Shown here in pieces: positions 25,926-32,576 of a stretch of 32,576 bases of DNA. The stretch's first letter is position 1. The number at the start of each line of letters is the position of its first letter. The notes under the pieces are model-generated. The model did no database searches. It was not told the origin of the DNA and saw nothing but the letters and a program-made list of their open reading frames with translations. This DNA is from Polaromonas sp. GTDB lineage: Bacteria > Pseudomonadota > Gammaproteobacteria > Burkholderiales > Burkholderiaceae_C. The stretch is taken from contig JAAFJF010000039.1 of assembly GCA_013298815.1 (NCBI GenBank), forward strand, positions 1-32,576. The letters run 5' to 3'. The position numbers and the translations under genes are program-made.

Positions 25926-26309
25926 TTATTTTTTATTGCCTGACAGAGTTTCAATGAATTCTTGCTCTGTGGGCATGTTGCTACCGTCAATTTTCTCAAG
26001 TGAATCACCCTTGAAATATACGGTGAGTTTGTAAGAGGGCGTCTCGATGCCTTGGCGCTTCAAGTTGAAAACGTATTCCCAACGGTCAGCATGAAAAACG
26101 CTAACCAAAAGTGGCGTACCCAAAATATCTGCCACCTGCAAACGCGGCATGCCTGGTTTCAGTGCGGCGACTTGCTCTTTTGAAACAAAATTGCCTTGCG
26201 CGACCTCGGCCTTGTAAAGAACAGATCCACAAGCCGTCAGTAAGCTCATGGCCTGTATGACGAGCAACAATTTGACGGTACGATAAAGTGTCTGTGGTTT
26301 GGTATTCAT
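25926..26309 (-). CDS. bamE: outer-membrane assembly lipoprotein BamE (SmpA/OmlA)
   Basis: BamE is a small lipoprotein of the BAM complex that inserts outer-membrane barrels. The 127-residue product has a signal peptide with lipobox LLTAC, then [37 protein letters not shown], the typical BamE fold pattern (Q-G-N, L-K-x-G-M, V-x-x-x-L-G-T-P), and [14 protein letters not shown]. The ATG at 26309 is used; an in-frame TTG at 26318 is less likely. It is divergent from fur, the arrangement common in betaproteobacteria. Confidence 0.93.
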   Translation of the reverse strand: MNTKPQTLYRTVKLLLVIQAMSLLTACGSVLYKAEVAQGNFVSKEQVAALKPGMPRLQVADILGTPLLVSVFHADRWEYVFNLKRQGIETPSYKLTVYFKGDSLEKIDGSNMPTEQEFIETLSGNKK

Positions 26310-26396
26310 AATAGGCAACTATAACGATATGATGGAGCCATTGTAGCGGGTGAGTAGCCCAAATAACCAAACAATGAGCATCTATAAAGCACCTTC

Positions 26397-26858
26397 ATGA
26401 GCACGATTGACGAACTAAAAAATACAGGATTGAAAGCGACCCTGCCGCGCCTGAAAATTTTGGAGATCTTCCAAAAAGGCGAACCGCGCCACATGACGGC
26501 TGAAGATGTGTTTCGCATTCTTTTGGAAGAGCGGACGGACATAGGCTTAGCTACCGTTTACCGTGTTTTACTTCAGTTTGAACAAGCCAGTATTTTGACG
26601 CGCAGCAGCTTTGATGGTGGTAGAGCGGTTTATGAGCTCAATGAAGGACATCATCACGACCATTTGATTTGCCTAGACTGCGGCAAAGTTGAAGAGTTTT
26701 TTGACGAAGAGATTGAAAAGCGACAAAAATCAATCGCCAAGGCGAAAGGCTTCACAATTGCAGAGCACGCGTTGAGCTTGTATGCCAACTGCACCAAACC
26801 AAAGTGTCCAAATTTAGTCAAGCCAGCTGCAAATCGAGCCAATTTAGCCGCGCCTTAG
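26397..26858 (+). CDS. fur: ferric uptake regulator Fur
   Basis: Fur represses iron-uptake genes when loaded with Fe(II). The 153-residue protein has the winged-helix region [53 protein letters not shown], the metal-binding [23 protein letters not shown], and a C-terminal CTKPKCPN that may complete a structural zinc site with the CxxC above. The ATG at 26397 is the only start that fits. The 87-base gap to bamE should contain both promoters; I see no clear Fur box there. It is convergent with hprK, 11 bases apart. Confidence 0.96.
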   Translation: MSTIDELKNTGLKATLPRLKILEIFQKGEPRHMTAEDVFRILLEERTDIGLATVYRVLLQFEQASILTRSSFDGGRAVYELNEGHHHDHLICLDCGKVEEFFDEEIEKRQKSIAKAKGFTIAEHALSLYANCTKPKCPNLVKPAANRANLAAP

Positions 26859-26869
26859 GCACGCGCAAT

Positions 26870-27817
26870 CTAACCTGCGTCCATCGCTTTACGCTGGCGC
26901 TGGGCAAATTCCTCATAAGTATCGATACCGCGTAGCTGCAAAATAGTATTGCGCACTGCAGCCTCCACCAAAACCGCAATGTTTCTACCAGCGACCACTT
27001 GAATCACCACCTTGCGCACAGGGATGCCGATAACATCTTGCGTCAAGGGCACGGAAGGCATGCGGTCGTAGTCACGTTCCATAGTTTCGCGGCGAACCAA
27101 GTGAACAATCAGCTTTAAGCGCATTCGTCTGCGGACGGCGGTTTCACCAAAAATAGCGCGAATATCCAACAAACCAATGCCGCGCACCTCAAGCAAGTTT
27201 TGCAGCAAATCTGGGCATCGTCCTTCAACAGTTGTTTGGTTGATGCGAAACAGATCTACAGCATCGTCAGCCACCAAACCATTGCCGCGCGAAATCAGCT
27301 CTAAGCCGAGTTCGCTTTTTCCAAGACCAGACTCACCTGTAATCATCACCCCCAGACCCAAAATATCCATGAACACACCATGCATGGTCGTGCGATCCGA
27401 GAAGTGCTTGGCCAAATAAGCGCGCAGAACGTCGATCACGAAAGCAGCAGACTCTTTGGTCGAAAACAGCGGGATTTGGGCGCGCTCGCATAAAGTGAGC
27501 AAACTCGGGGGTGGTATTTGGCCGTCACCCAAAACTAACAAAGGTGGCTCTAATCTCACGATTCTGGCAATTCGACGCGCACAATCTTCTTCAGTACCAT
27601 TGGTCAAATATGCAACTTCACGCTCACCCAAAACCTGCAATCGGTAGGGGTGAATGTAGTTAAGATACCCCACCAAATCAGCGCTAGATCTTGCCGCGCG
27701 AACAGCCACTTCATCAAATCGTCGCTCTGAAGCAGCTAAACCGACCAACCAATCCCACTTTAAATAGGTGCGAAAGGCTTCAAACAGAACGTCAGCACTG
27801 ACGACGGTGGGCTTCAT
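26870..27817 (-). CDS. hprK: HPr kinase/phosphorylase
   Basis: HprK phosphorylates and dephosphorylates a serine of HPr-type proteins. In betaproteobacteria it usually belongs to a regulatory rather than sugar-transporting PTS. The 315-residue protein carries the P-loop [28 protein letters not shown] and the family signature [21 protein letters not shown]. The N-terminal domain includes [14 protein letters not shown]. It overlaps the ptsN stop by ATGA, so the two are translationally coupled. No HPr or Enzyme I gene is in the window. Confidence 0.95.
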   Translation of the reverse strand: MKPTVVSADVLFEAFRTYLKWDWLVGLAASERRFDEVAVRAARSSADLVGYLNYIHPYRLQVLGEREVAYLTNGTEEDCARRIARIVRLEPPLLVLGDGQIPPPSLLTLCERAQIPLFSTKESAAFVIDVLRAYLAKHFSDRTTMHGVFMDILGLGVMITGESGLGKSELGLELISRGNGLVADDAVDLFRINQTTVEGRCPDLLQNLLEVRGIGLLDIRAIFGETAVRRRMRLKLIVHLVRRETMERDYDRMPSVPLTQDVIGIPVRKVVIQVVAGRNIAVLVEAAVRNTILQLRGIDTYEEFAQRQRKAMDAG

Positions 27818-28284
27818 ACTGCACCTTGTGTTGCGAGCCAGCCGGTGATTAAGTGGTGCAGCTCGGCGGCGTCTTGCGTTGTCTGCAATTTATCGCGCAA
27901 GTTAGCGTCACTCAATAATTCGGCTATTTCTGACAAAATTTCAAGGTGTTTTTGAGTCGCCGCCTCTGGCACTAGCAAAAAAATCAGTAAATTAACGGGT
28001 AATTCATCCGGCGCATCAAAACCAATGGGGTTTGCCAACTGAAATACAGCGGCCATAGGGGTTTTCATGCCCTTGATACGTCCATGTGGGATGGCTACGC
28101 CATGCCCTAATCCCGTAGAGCCCAGTCGCTCTCGCGCAAAGAGACTGTCAGTAACGGTGGCACGGTTCAAGCCATGCAGTTGCTCAAACAACAAACCAGC
28201 TTCCTCAAAAGCTCTTTTTTTGCTGGTAGCTTCTACGCCCACAAGCACTTGTGGAGCGGGCAATATGCTGGAAAGTCTGTTCAT
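27814..28284 (-). CDS. ptsN: nitrogen-regulatory PTS protein EIIA-Ntr
   Basis: PtsN is the EIIA-type phosphoacceptor of the nitrogen-related PTS, which in other bacteria controls potassium transport and stress responses. The active His is H67 in [42 protein letters not shown] and [14 protein letters not shown] are further conserved blocks. The ATG at 28284 gives 156 residues and the family-like start [17 protein letters not shown]; a GTG at 28305 would add seven residues. It forms the usual hpf-ptsN-hprK order, though a strong terminator separates it from hpf here. Confidence 0.93.
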   Translation of the reverse strand: MNRLSSILPAPQVLVGVEATSKKRAFEEAGLLFEQLHGLNRATVTDSLFARERLGSTGLGHGVAIPHGRIKGMKTPMAAVFQLANPIGFDAPDELPVNLLIFLLVPEAATQKHLEILSEIAELLSDANLRDKLQTTQDAAELHHLITGWLATQGAV

Positions 28285-28376
28285 ATGTGAGAGGAGATTA
28301 TGCACCGAGCTATGAATTAGGGATGAATTCGGCTTAAATTCTAAGGAAATTAGCCAAATTTTGCCTCAAATGCAAA

Positions 28377-28421
28377 ACCGCCCTACAAAACATCGCTCAG
28401 TGAGCTGTTTTGTAGGGCGGT
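28377..28421. terminator. strong hairpin terminator after hpf
   Basis: ACCGCCCTACAAAACA (28377-28392) pairs perfectly with TGTTTTGTAGGGCGGT (28406-28421), and the loop contains a further GCTCA/TGAGC stem. Read on the minus strand the 3' arm is followed by TTTTG, giving a rho-independent-like terminator for hpf. It lies in the 175-base gap before ptsN, so ptsN must have its own promoter or rely on readthrough. Confidence 0.8.
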
Positions 28422-28459
28422 CTGGGGTTTAAAACGAAAGTTTAAACGGCTGCAGCTGA

Positions 28460-28789
28460 TTACATCAGTCGCTTTGGTGCCTCGTGATGGTGGTCTTTCA
28501 CCTTCTCTTTGTGTCTTCCCACTTGACGATCAAGCTTGTCAACCAAGTCATCCACAGCAGCATAAAGGTCTTCGTGCGAACTTTCTGCAAACATGTCGCT
28601 ACCTTTGACATGAATATTGCACTCAGCACGCTGTCGTCGGTCTTTTTCTTTTTGATTTTCAACCGTTAGCAAAACCTTCACATCAACCAGTTGGTCAAAA
28701 TGTCGCGTAATTCGGTCTAACTTAGACGTTACATAAGTGCGTAACGCTGGGGTAACTTCGAGATGGTGACCGCTGATTGTCAAATTCAT
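28460..28789 (-). CDS. hpf: ribosome hibernation promoting factor, short form
   Basis: HPF binds the 30S subunit in stationary phase and drives 100S ribosome formation. The 109-residue protein is the short type: [74 protein letters not shown], then a basic tail rich in His and Lys. The start ATG at 28789 has a strong AGGAGG (28801-28796). In many proteobacteria hpf follows rpoN; here the upstream neighbour is an MFS transporter. An inverted repeat lies about 30 bases upstream of the start. Confidence 0.93.
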   Translation of the reverse strand: MNLTISGHHLEVTPALRTYVTSKLDRITRHFDQLVDVKVLLTVENQKEKDRRQRAECNIHVKGSDMFAESSHEDLYAAVDDLVDKLDRQVGRHKEKVKDHHHEAPKRLM

Positions 28790-28818
28790 ACGTAGCCTCC
28801 TAGAACAAAATCAAAACA

Positions 28819-28857
28819 CGCATTGAGCTATTTTGTTATGCAAGACATCTCAATGCG
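28819..28857. promoter_or_regulatory. inverted repeat in the hpf upstream region
   Basis: CGCATTGAG (28819-28827) is repeated in inverted form as CTCAATGCG (28849-28857), with 21 bases between. On the minus strand the hairpin would precede a T-rich stretch (TGTTTTGATTTTG) and then the hpf ribosome-binding site. It could end the MFS transcript or fold in the hpf leader. Sequence alone does not decide. Confidence 0.45.
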
Positions 28858-29000
28858 CAACTGAAACTTGAGGATTTAGACTGAATCTTGAAATCTGCCC
28901 CTCAAGTGACTTTACTATGCGCCCGCCTTTGAACATTTGCAAGTAGCAAAACGAATTTTTCTTAAAAAAATTTACTACTGATGTAAATCACTGCAACAAG

Positions 29001-30248
29001 TTATTTTGCTAGCGGTGCATTAGATTGGTACAGCTTTAATTTGCCCACCACAAAAACGGCGGCAAGGCTAGCGCTAGCGCCAAGGATTGCGGCAACCCAA
29101 TAATGTTGAACTAAATTTTCAGCATTCCGGCTAATGATCAAGCCTCCAATGAAGGCGGCAACTCCCATTGCTGCAGATTGAACTGCAGAATTCAATGCCA
29201 TGAATGTGCCTCTGAACTGTGGGTTTGCAGCAGATGTGATGATGGCCATACCGGGAATCATGCGCCCGCTCATGGTGGCGAAAAAAACAGTTGAAACCAG
29301 CAAAACCGCCCACACGGGTAAACCTTGAGTCAGCGTGCTGGCAACCATAGGAATGATGACCAAGATAGCCAGCAAGCGAAACATGAATACTTTCCCCTTA
29401 CGATCGGTCAATACACCTATCACACGCGCAGTCAACAAGGTCACCAAGCCGCCACATAAATATACATAGGGCACTTGATCAGTACGCCAGCCTACATTTG
29501 TTTGCAAATATATGGTGATAAAAGGAATGACTGTAAATCCAGCAAACATCAGTAAACCAGAAAAAGCAAACGCTTTTAAGTGGTTACCATCTGCAAGCAC
29601 CTGTTTGATGCCGCTCCAAGCTGAGGGTTTATTGGCTATTTTCAAATGGTCTGCGAGCGGCGGCAACGTGATGTAAGCACCCGCAGCCAAGAGCCCAACC
29701 AAGGCAGCGATACCAAAAAATGGTGCATGCCAGCTGAAGTGCGCCGCTAAAAATAACCCCAAAGGCACGCCCGCTACGGTTGAAACAGAGAACGATGTCA
29801 TCACGATGCCCATAGCTCGACCACGCCGCTCAAAAGGCACGACATCTGCGATGATGGTTTGCGACAAAGCTGACAAAACACCACCAAAAATACCAGCCAA
29901 AACTCGCGCAAGCATCAAGGTGTAATAAGTTGGCGCTAAGCCGCAGGCCAACGTGGCCAATCCAAACAGGACATAAAGTGCCAAAAGCAGCTTTTTACGG
30001 TCAAACTTGTCTAGGTAGGTTGCAGCCATCAGCCCAGAAGCTCCTGCAGCTAACGTATACGCAGACACCAGCATGCCAAATTGCGCATCGGTGATAGAGA
30101 AAATCTTGGTAAATTGTGGCCCCAAAGGCATCATGATCATGAAATCAAGAATATGGGTAAATTGGATGCCCGCTAAAGTGAGCAAAAGCCAAAGTTCGCG
30201 CTTGGGTGAGAGTACAGGAGCTTGGCGTGTTGTTGTTTGTATAGACAT
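29001..30248 (-). CDS. MFS transporter of the DHA1/AraJ type
   Basis: The 415-residue inner-membrane protein has twelve hydrophobic segments. The first, FTHILDFMIMMPLGPQF, and the motif YLDKFDRKKLLLALYVLFGLA (motif A-like loop between segments 2 and 3) place it in the major facilitator superfamily, drug:proton antiporter or AraJ-like branch. RVLAGIFGGVLSALSQTIIADVVPFERRGRAMGIVM spans the fourth segment and neighbouring loops. The start ATG at 30248 has AGGA upstream. It is divergent from corA. The substrate cannot be predicted; efflux of a small molecule is the likely role. Confidence 0.88.
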   Translation of the reverse strand: MSIQTTTRQAPVLSPKRELWLLLTLAGIQFTHILDFMIMMPLGPQFTKIFSITDAQFGMLVSAYTLAAGASGLMAATYLDKFDRKKLLLALYVLFGLATLACGLAPTYYTLMLARVLAGIFGGVLSALSQTIIADVVPFERRGRAMGIVMTSFSVSTVAGVPLGLFLAAHFSWHAPFFGIAALVGLLAAGAYITLPPLADHLKIANKPSAWSGIKQVLADGNHLKAFAFSGLLMFAGFTVIPFITIYLQTNVGWRTDQVPYVYLCGGLVTLLTARVIGVLTDRKGKVFMFRLLAILVIIPMVASTLTQGLPVWAVLLVSTVFFATMSGRMIPGMAIITSAANPQFRGTFMALNSAVQSAAMGVAAFIGGLIISRNAENLVQHYWVAAILGASASLAAVFVVGKLKLYQSNAPLAK

Positions 30249-30369
30249 ATATTCCTAAATCAGTCTTTGACTTTATCACTTCACTTCAAACCTTCGCTGT
30301 TAAGCACTTAAAAGGCTCATAAAGTGTCATAATCAAGCCTTATAAATAACGGAGCCATCGCTTGGAAAC

Positions 30370-30421
30370 CTACCCTAGTCGGTAGCTTTTAACTCCCAGT
30401 TTGCATTGGGGTTGAAAGCTA
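30370..30421 (+). promoter_or_regulatory. structured corA leader with alternative hairpins
   Basis: TAGCTTTTAAC at 30383-30393, continuing through 30396, pairs with 30408-30421 (GGGGTTGAAAGCTA) in a 14-bp stem with two G-U wobbles and an 11-base loop. A second hairpin, CTACC (30370-30374) with GGTAG (30381-30385), uses the foot of the large stem, so the two are mutually exclusive. The structure ends 44 bases before the corA ATG and is followed by CCCCTATTTTTAA. This could be a regulatory leader, but it matches no riboswitch class I can name, including the M-box. Confidence 0.45.
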
Positions 30422-30465
30422 AACCACCCCTATTTTTAATTGCAAGCTTATTTCGGGAGAGAGCC

Positions 30466-31464
30466 ATGCTCAATATCTTTTCCCTAGCCAATGGCCGACT
30501 TTTCCAAGAAGAGATCGAGTCGCTAGAAGAACTCACCAAGTTTCAGCCTATTTGGGTTGATTTGGAGTCACCCACTTTAGAAGAAAAACGCTGGGTCAAA
30601 CAACATTACGGCTTGTCCATCCCAGAAGATGCGATGGACGAAGACATCGAAGAATCGGCCCGGTTTTACGAAGAAGACAATGGTGATTTGCACATTCGGT
30701 CTGACTTTTTGGTCGCCCATGACAACGAGCCCGGCAACGAACCAGGCACGGTTCGCGTGGCCTTCATATTAAATTTAGCCAACACGCAGCTCAAAAGCCA
30801 CGGCGTTTTGTTCTCAATTCATGACGAAGATGTGCCTGTTTTTAGGCTTTTGCGTATGCGCGCGCGCCGTGCGCCTGGTCTGCTTGAGGACGCAAAAGAA
30901 GTACTACTCAAGTTGTTTGACGCGGATGCCGAGTATTCAGCTGATACCTTAGAAGGTATTTACGATGGTTTAGAGACAGTGAGCCGACAAGTGCTGTCAG
31001 GCGATGTGACAGATGCTTTGGCTGGAGAAGTACTAGGTGCGATTGCGCGGCACGAAAACTTAAACGGTACGATTCGCCGCAATATGATGGATACGCGCAG
31101 GGCTCTTAGCTTTGTTATGCGCAGCAAAATGCTGAATGCCGAACAATTTGAAGAAGCGCGACAAATTCTGCGCGATATTGATTCGCTGGACTCTCACACT
31201 GCTTTCGTTTTTGAAAAAATCAACTTTTTGATGGATGCAACCGTTGGTTTCATCAACATCAACCAAAATAAGATTATCAAAATCTTCTCTGTGGCTAGCG
31301 TTGCTTTGCTGCCACCTACGCTGATAGCCAGCATTTACGGCATGAATTTCAAATTTATGCCTGAGCTTGACTGGTCATTAGGTTACCCGTATGCGCTTGT
31401 GCTCATGCTGGCTAGTGCGTTGGTTCCTATGTGGTACTTCCGCAAACGCGGTTGGTTGAAATAA
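30466..31464 (+). CDS. corA: CorA-family magnesium/divalent cation transporter
   Basis: CorA forms a pentameric Mg2+ (also Co2+, Ni2+) channel in the inner membrane. The 332-residue protein has a large acidic cytoplasmic N-terminal domain, a long helix region (about 200-270), and two C-terminal membrane segments with the signature YGMNFKFMPE between them. The last segment ends in the basic tail YFRKRGWLK, as in the family. The ATG at 30466 is chosen because it follows GGGAGAGAG (from 30455) and gives the family N terminus MLNIFSL; a longer reading from 30406 would run through the leader hairpin. Confidence 0.94.
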   Translation: MLNIFSLANGRLFQEEIESLEELTKFQPIWVDLESPTLEEKRWVKQHYGLSIPEDAMDEDIEESARFYEEDNGDLHIRSDFLVAHDNEPGNEPGTVRVAFILNLANTQLKSHGVLFSIHDEDVPVFRLLRMRARRAPGLLEDAKEVLLKLFDADAEYSADTLEGIYDGLETVSRQVLSGDVTDALAGEVLGAIARHENLNGTIRRNMMDTRRALSFVMRSKMLNAEQFEEARQILRDIDSLDSHTAFVFEKINFLMDATVGFININQNKIIKIFSVASVALLPPTLIASIYGMNFKFMPELDWSLGYPYALVLMLASALVPMWYFRKRGWLK

Positions 31465-31499
31465 ACCTCGCTCGGACATTCACCAAAAAGGAGATCAAT

Positions 31500-32357
31500 G
31501 TGCTTAATCGTTTGAAAGTTTTACCGCAATACGTGTTGCCAAAACAGCTGCTAACCACACTCGCTGGCCGCTTTGCCAGCCAAGAACGTGGCAACACAAC
31601 CACTTCCGCCATCCGTTGGTTTGTCAAAAAATACCAAGTCAACATGGCTGAAGCGCTGAGCCCGGACATCGGCAGCTATGCCACTTTCAACGATTTTTTC
31701 ACCCGTGCCCTACAACCAGGTGCGCGGTCTATCGCAAAGGCTGAGCTGATTTGTCCTGTTGACGGCGCTATCAGTCAGTTTGGTGATATCAAGCAAGATC
31801 AAATTTTTCAAGCCAAGGGACACAGCTACTCCACAACTGCTTTGGTCGGCGGTGACAGCGCATTGGCGGCACAATTTCAAAACGGTAGTTTTGCCACGAT
31901 TTATCTCAGCCCGAAAGACTACCATCGCATCCACATGCCTTGTGATGGCCGTTTAACGCGCATGATTTATGTGCCGGGTGACTTGTTTTCCGTGAACCCA
32001 ACAACAGCGCGTGGTGTGCCCGGTTTGTTTGCACGCAATGAGCGTGTCGTTTGCGTGTTTGACACCTCCCAAGGGCCGTTTGTACTCGTTTTGGTGGGAG
32101 CTACCATAGTCGGCAGCATGGCCACCGTTTGGCATGGCCAAATCAACCCGCCTCGCAGTGCAGATGTGCGTGAATGGCGATATGACGATGAAATTATTTC
32201 GCTGAAGCAAGGTGACGAAATGGGTCGATTCATGCTGGGCTCGACCGTGGTGATGCTTTTTCCTGAGACTCGTTCAAAAACTGTGGCATTTAACCCAGCA
32301 TGGCAAGCTGGTGGCGCGGTTCAGCTCGGGCAAGCCATGTGCCAAGCTCGGAACTAG
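31500..32357 (+). CDS. psd: phosphatidylserine decarboxylase proenzyme
   Basis: Psd makes phosphatidylethanolamine at the inner membrane and cleaves itself to form a pyruvoyl cofactor. The self-cleavage motif is LGST in [14 protein letters not shown] near the C terminus; [11 protein letters not shown] and [12 protein letters not shown] hold the conserved Asp and His. The GTG at 31500 is the start: it follows AAAGGAG (31487-31493) by six bases and gives the family-like [16 protein letters not shown], 285 residues. An ATG at 31498 is in another frame and stops at once. The gene follows corA by 35 bases and shares four stop bases with the convergent alr. Confidence 0.95.
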   Translation: MLNRLKVLPQYVLPKQLLTTLAGRFASQERGNTTTSAIRWFVKKYQVNMAEALSPDIGSYATFNDFFTRALQPGARSIAKAELICPVDGAISQFGDIKQDQIFQAKGHSYSTTALVGGDSALAAQFQNGSFATIYLSPKDYHRIHMPCDGRLTRMIYVPGDLFSVNPTTARGVPGLFARNERVVCVFDTSQGPFVLVLVGATIVGSMATVWHGQINPPRSADVREWRYDDEIISLKQGDEMGRFMLGSTVVMLFPETRSKTVAFNPAWQAGGAVQLGQAMCQARN

Positions 32358-32576
32358 TCCGCCTCAACAACCGTAGGCACGCGCAGCGCCAAAGCACACA
32401 TCAGTTCATAACCGACTGTGCCACCGGCTTGCGCTACATCATCAATCGGCAAAACGGCACCGCTGCTGGCTTTGCCCCACAGAGTCACTTCGGTACCGAC
32501 ACCTACATCCATGCCGGCTTGAACCAGAGGCTCTAGATCGACCGTGATCATGTCCATGCTAACGCGACCCACCATA
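32354..32576 (-). CDS. alr: alanine racemase, C-terminal end, cut by window edge
   Basis: About 73 codons are visible. The sequence [13 protein letters not shown] contains the conserved C-terminal Alr block G-R-x-x-M-D-M, followed by [37 protein letters not shown] and a terminal RVP, all typical of the beta-domain of alanine racemases. The enzyme interconverts L- and D-alanine for peptidoglycan. The start is outside the window; the visible Met codon at the edge is internal. Its stop TAG overlaps the psd stop in the palindrome CTAG (32354-32357). The DadX paralogue cannot be excluded. Confidence 0.9.
   Translation of the reverse strand, partial: MVGRVSMDMITVDLEPLVQAGMDVGVGTEVTLWGKASSGAVLPIDDVAQAGGTVGYELMCALALRVPTVVEAD

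Noticed and set aside
30300-30465. M-box (magnesium) riboswitch before corA
   Set aside because: The region is too short and lacks the conserved M-box helices; only simple hairpins are visible.

Overview
The window looks like a chromosomal segment of a betaproteobacterium of the order Burkholderiales, most likely a Comamonadaceae relative. The evidence is protein-level resemblance and the housekeeping gene order leuS-lptE-holA / proA-gshA and bamE-dapB next to fur-hprK-ptsN-hpf. This assignment is inference; no 16S gene or database search was available. I see no tRNA or rRNA gene, CRISPR array, transposase or phage gene.

Left part (1-8,500). The 5' end of radA (minus strand) is divergent from a tight plus-strand operon for the lower homoprotocatechuate (4-hydroxyphenylacetate meta-cleavage) pathway: hpaR, hpaG split into two genes (hpaG1, hpaG2), hpaE, a MAPEG-family membrane protein, hpaD, hpaF, hpaH, a class II aldolase/adducin-family gene and a PanE-like reductase. 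Together HpaD (ring cleavage), HpaE (dehydrogenase), HpaF (isomerase), HpaG (decarboxylase/isomerase) and HpaH (hydratase) take homoprotocatechuate to 4-hydroxy-2-oxoheptanedioate. The usual final aldolase HpaI and the initial hydroxylase HpaBC are not in the window. A perfect 16-bp palindrome lies just before hpaR.

Middle part (8,514-16,491, all minus strand). This holds glutathione synthesis (gshB, gshA), a BenE-type benzoate transporter, the potassium transporter kup, a DUF6352-like protein and proA. A dRS3-like hairpin separates the hpa operon from gshB.

Accessory cassette (16,526-19,242, minus strand). Lying between proA and holA, it encodes an exported serine hydrolase with an AHSQG nucleophile motif, then two tandem paralogous lipoproteins and a decayed third copy. 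It is AT-richer than its neighbours by eye and is the best candidate for an undescribed system, possibly a secreted lipase-like enzyme with cognate (immunity or partner) lipoproteins.

Right part (19,371-32,576). Mostly minus-strand housekeeping genes: holA, lptE, leuS (with an unusual editing-domain insertion), exbD, exbB, dapB, bamE; then fur (plus), hprK, ptsN, hpf and an MFS transporter (minus), then corA and psd (plus), and the C-terminal end of alr (minus). A 31-bp dispersed repeat occurs five times in the window, four of them inside proA and leuS. No gene-free stretch exceeds about 220 bases.
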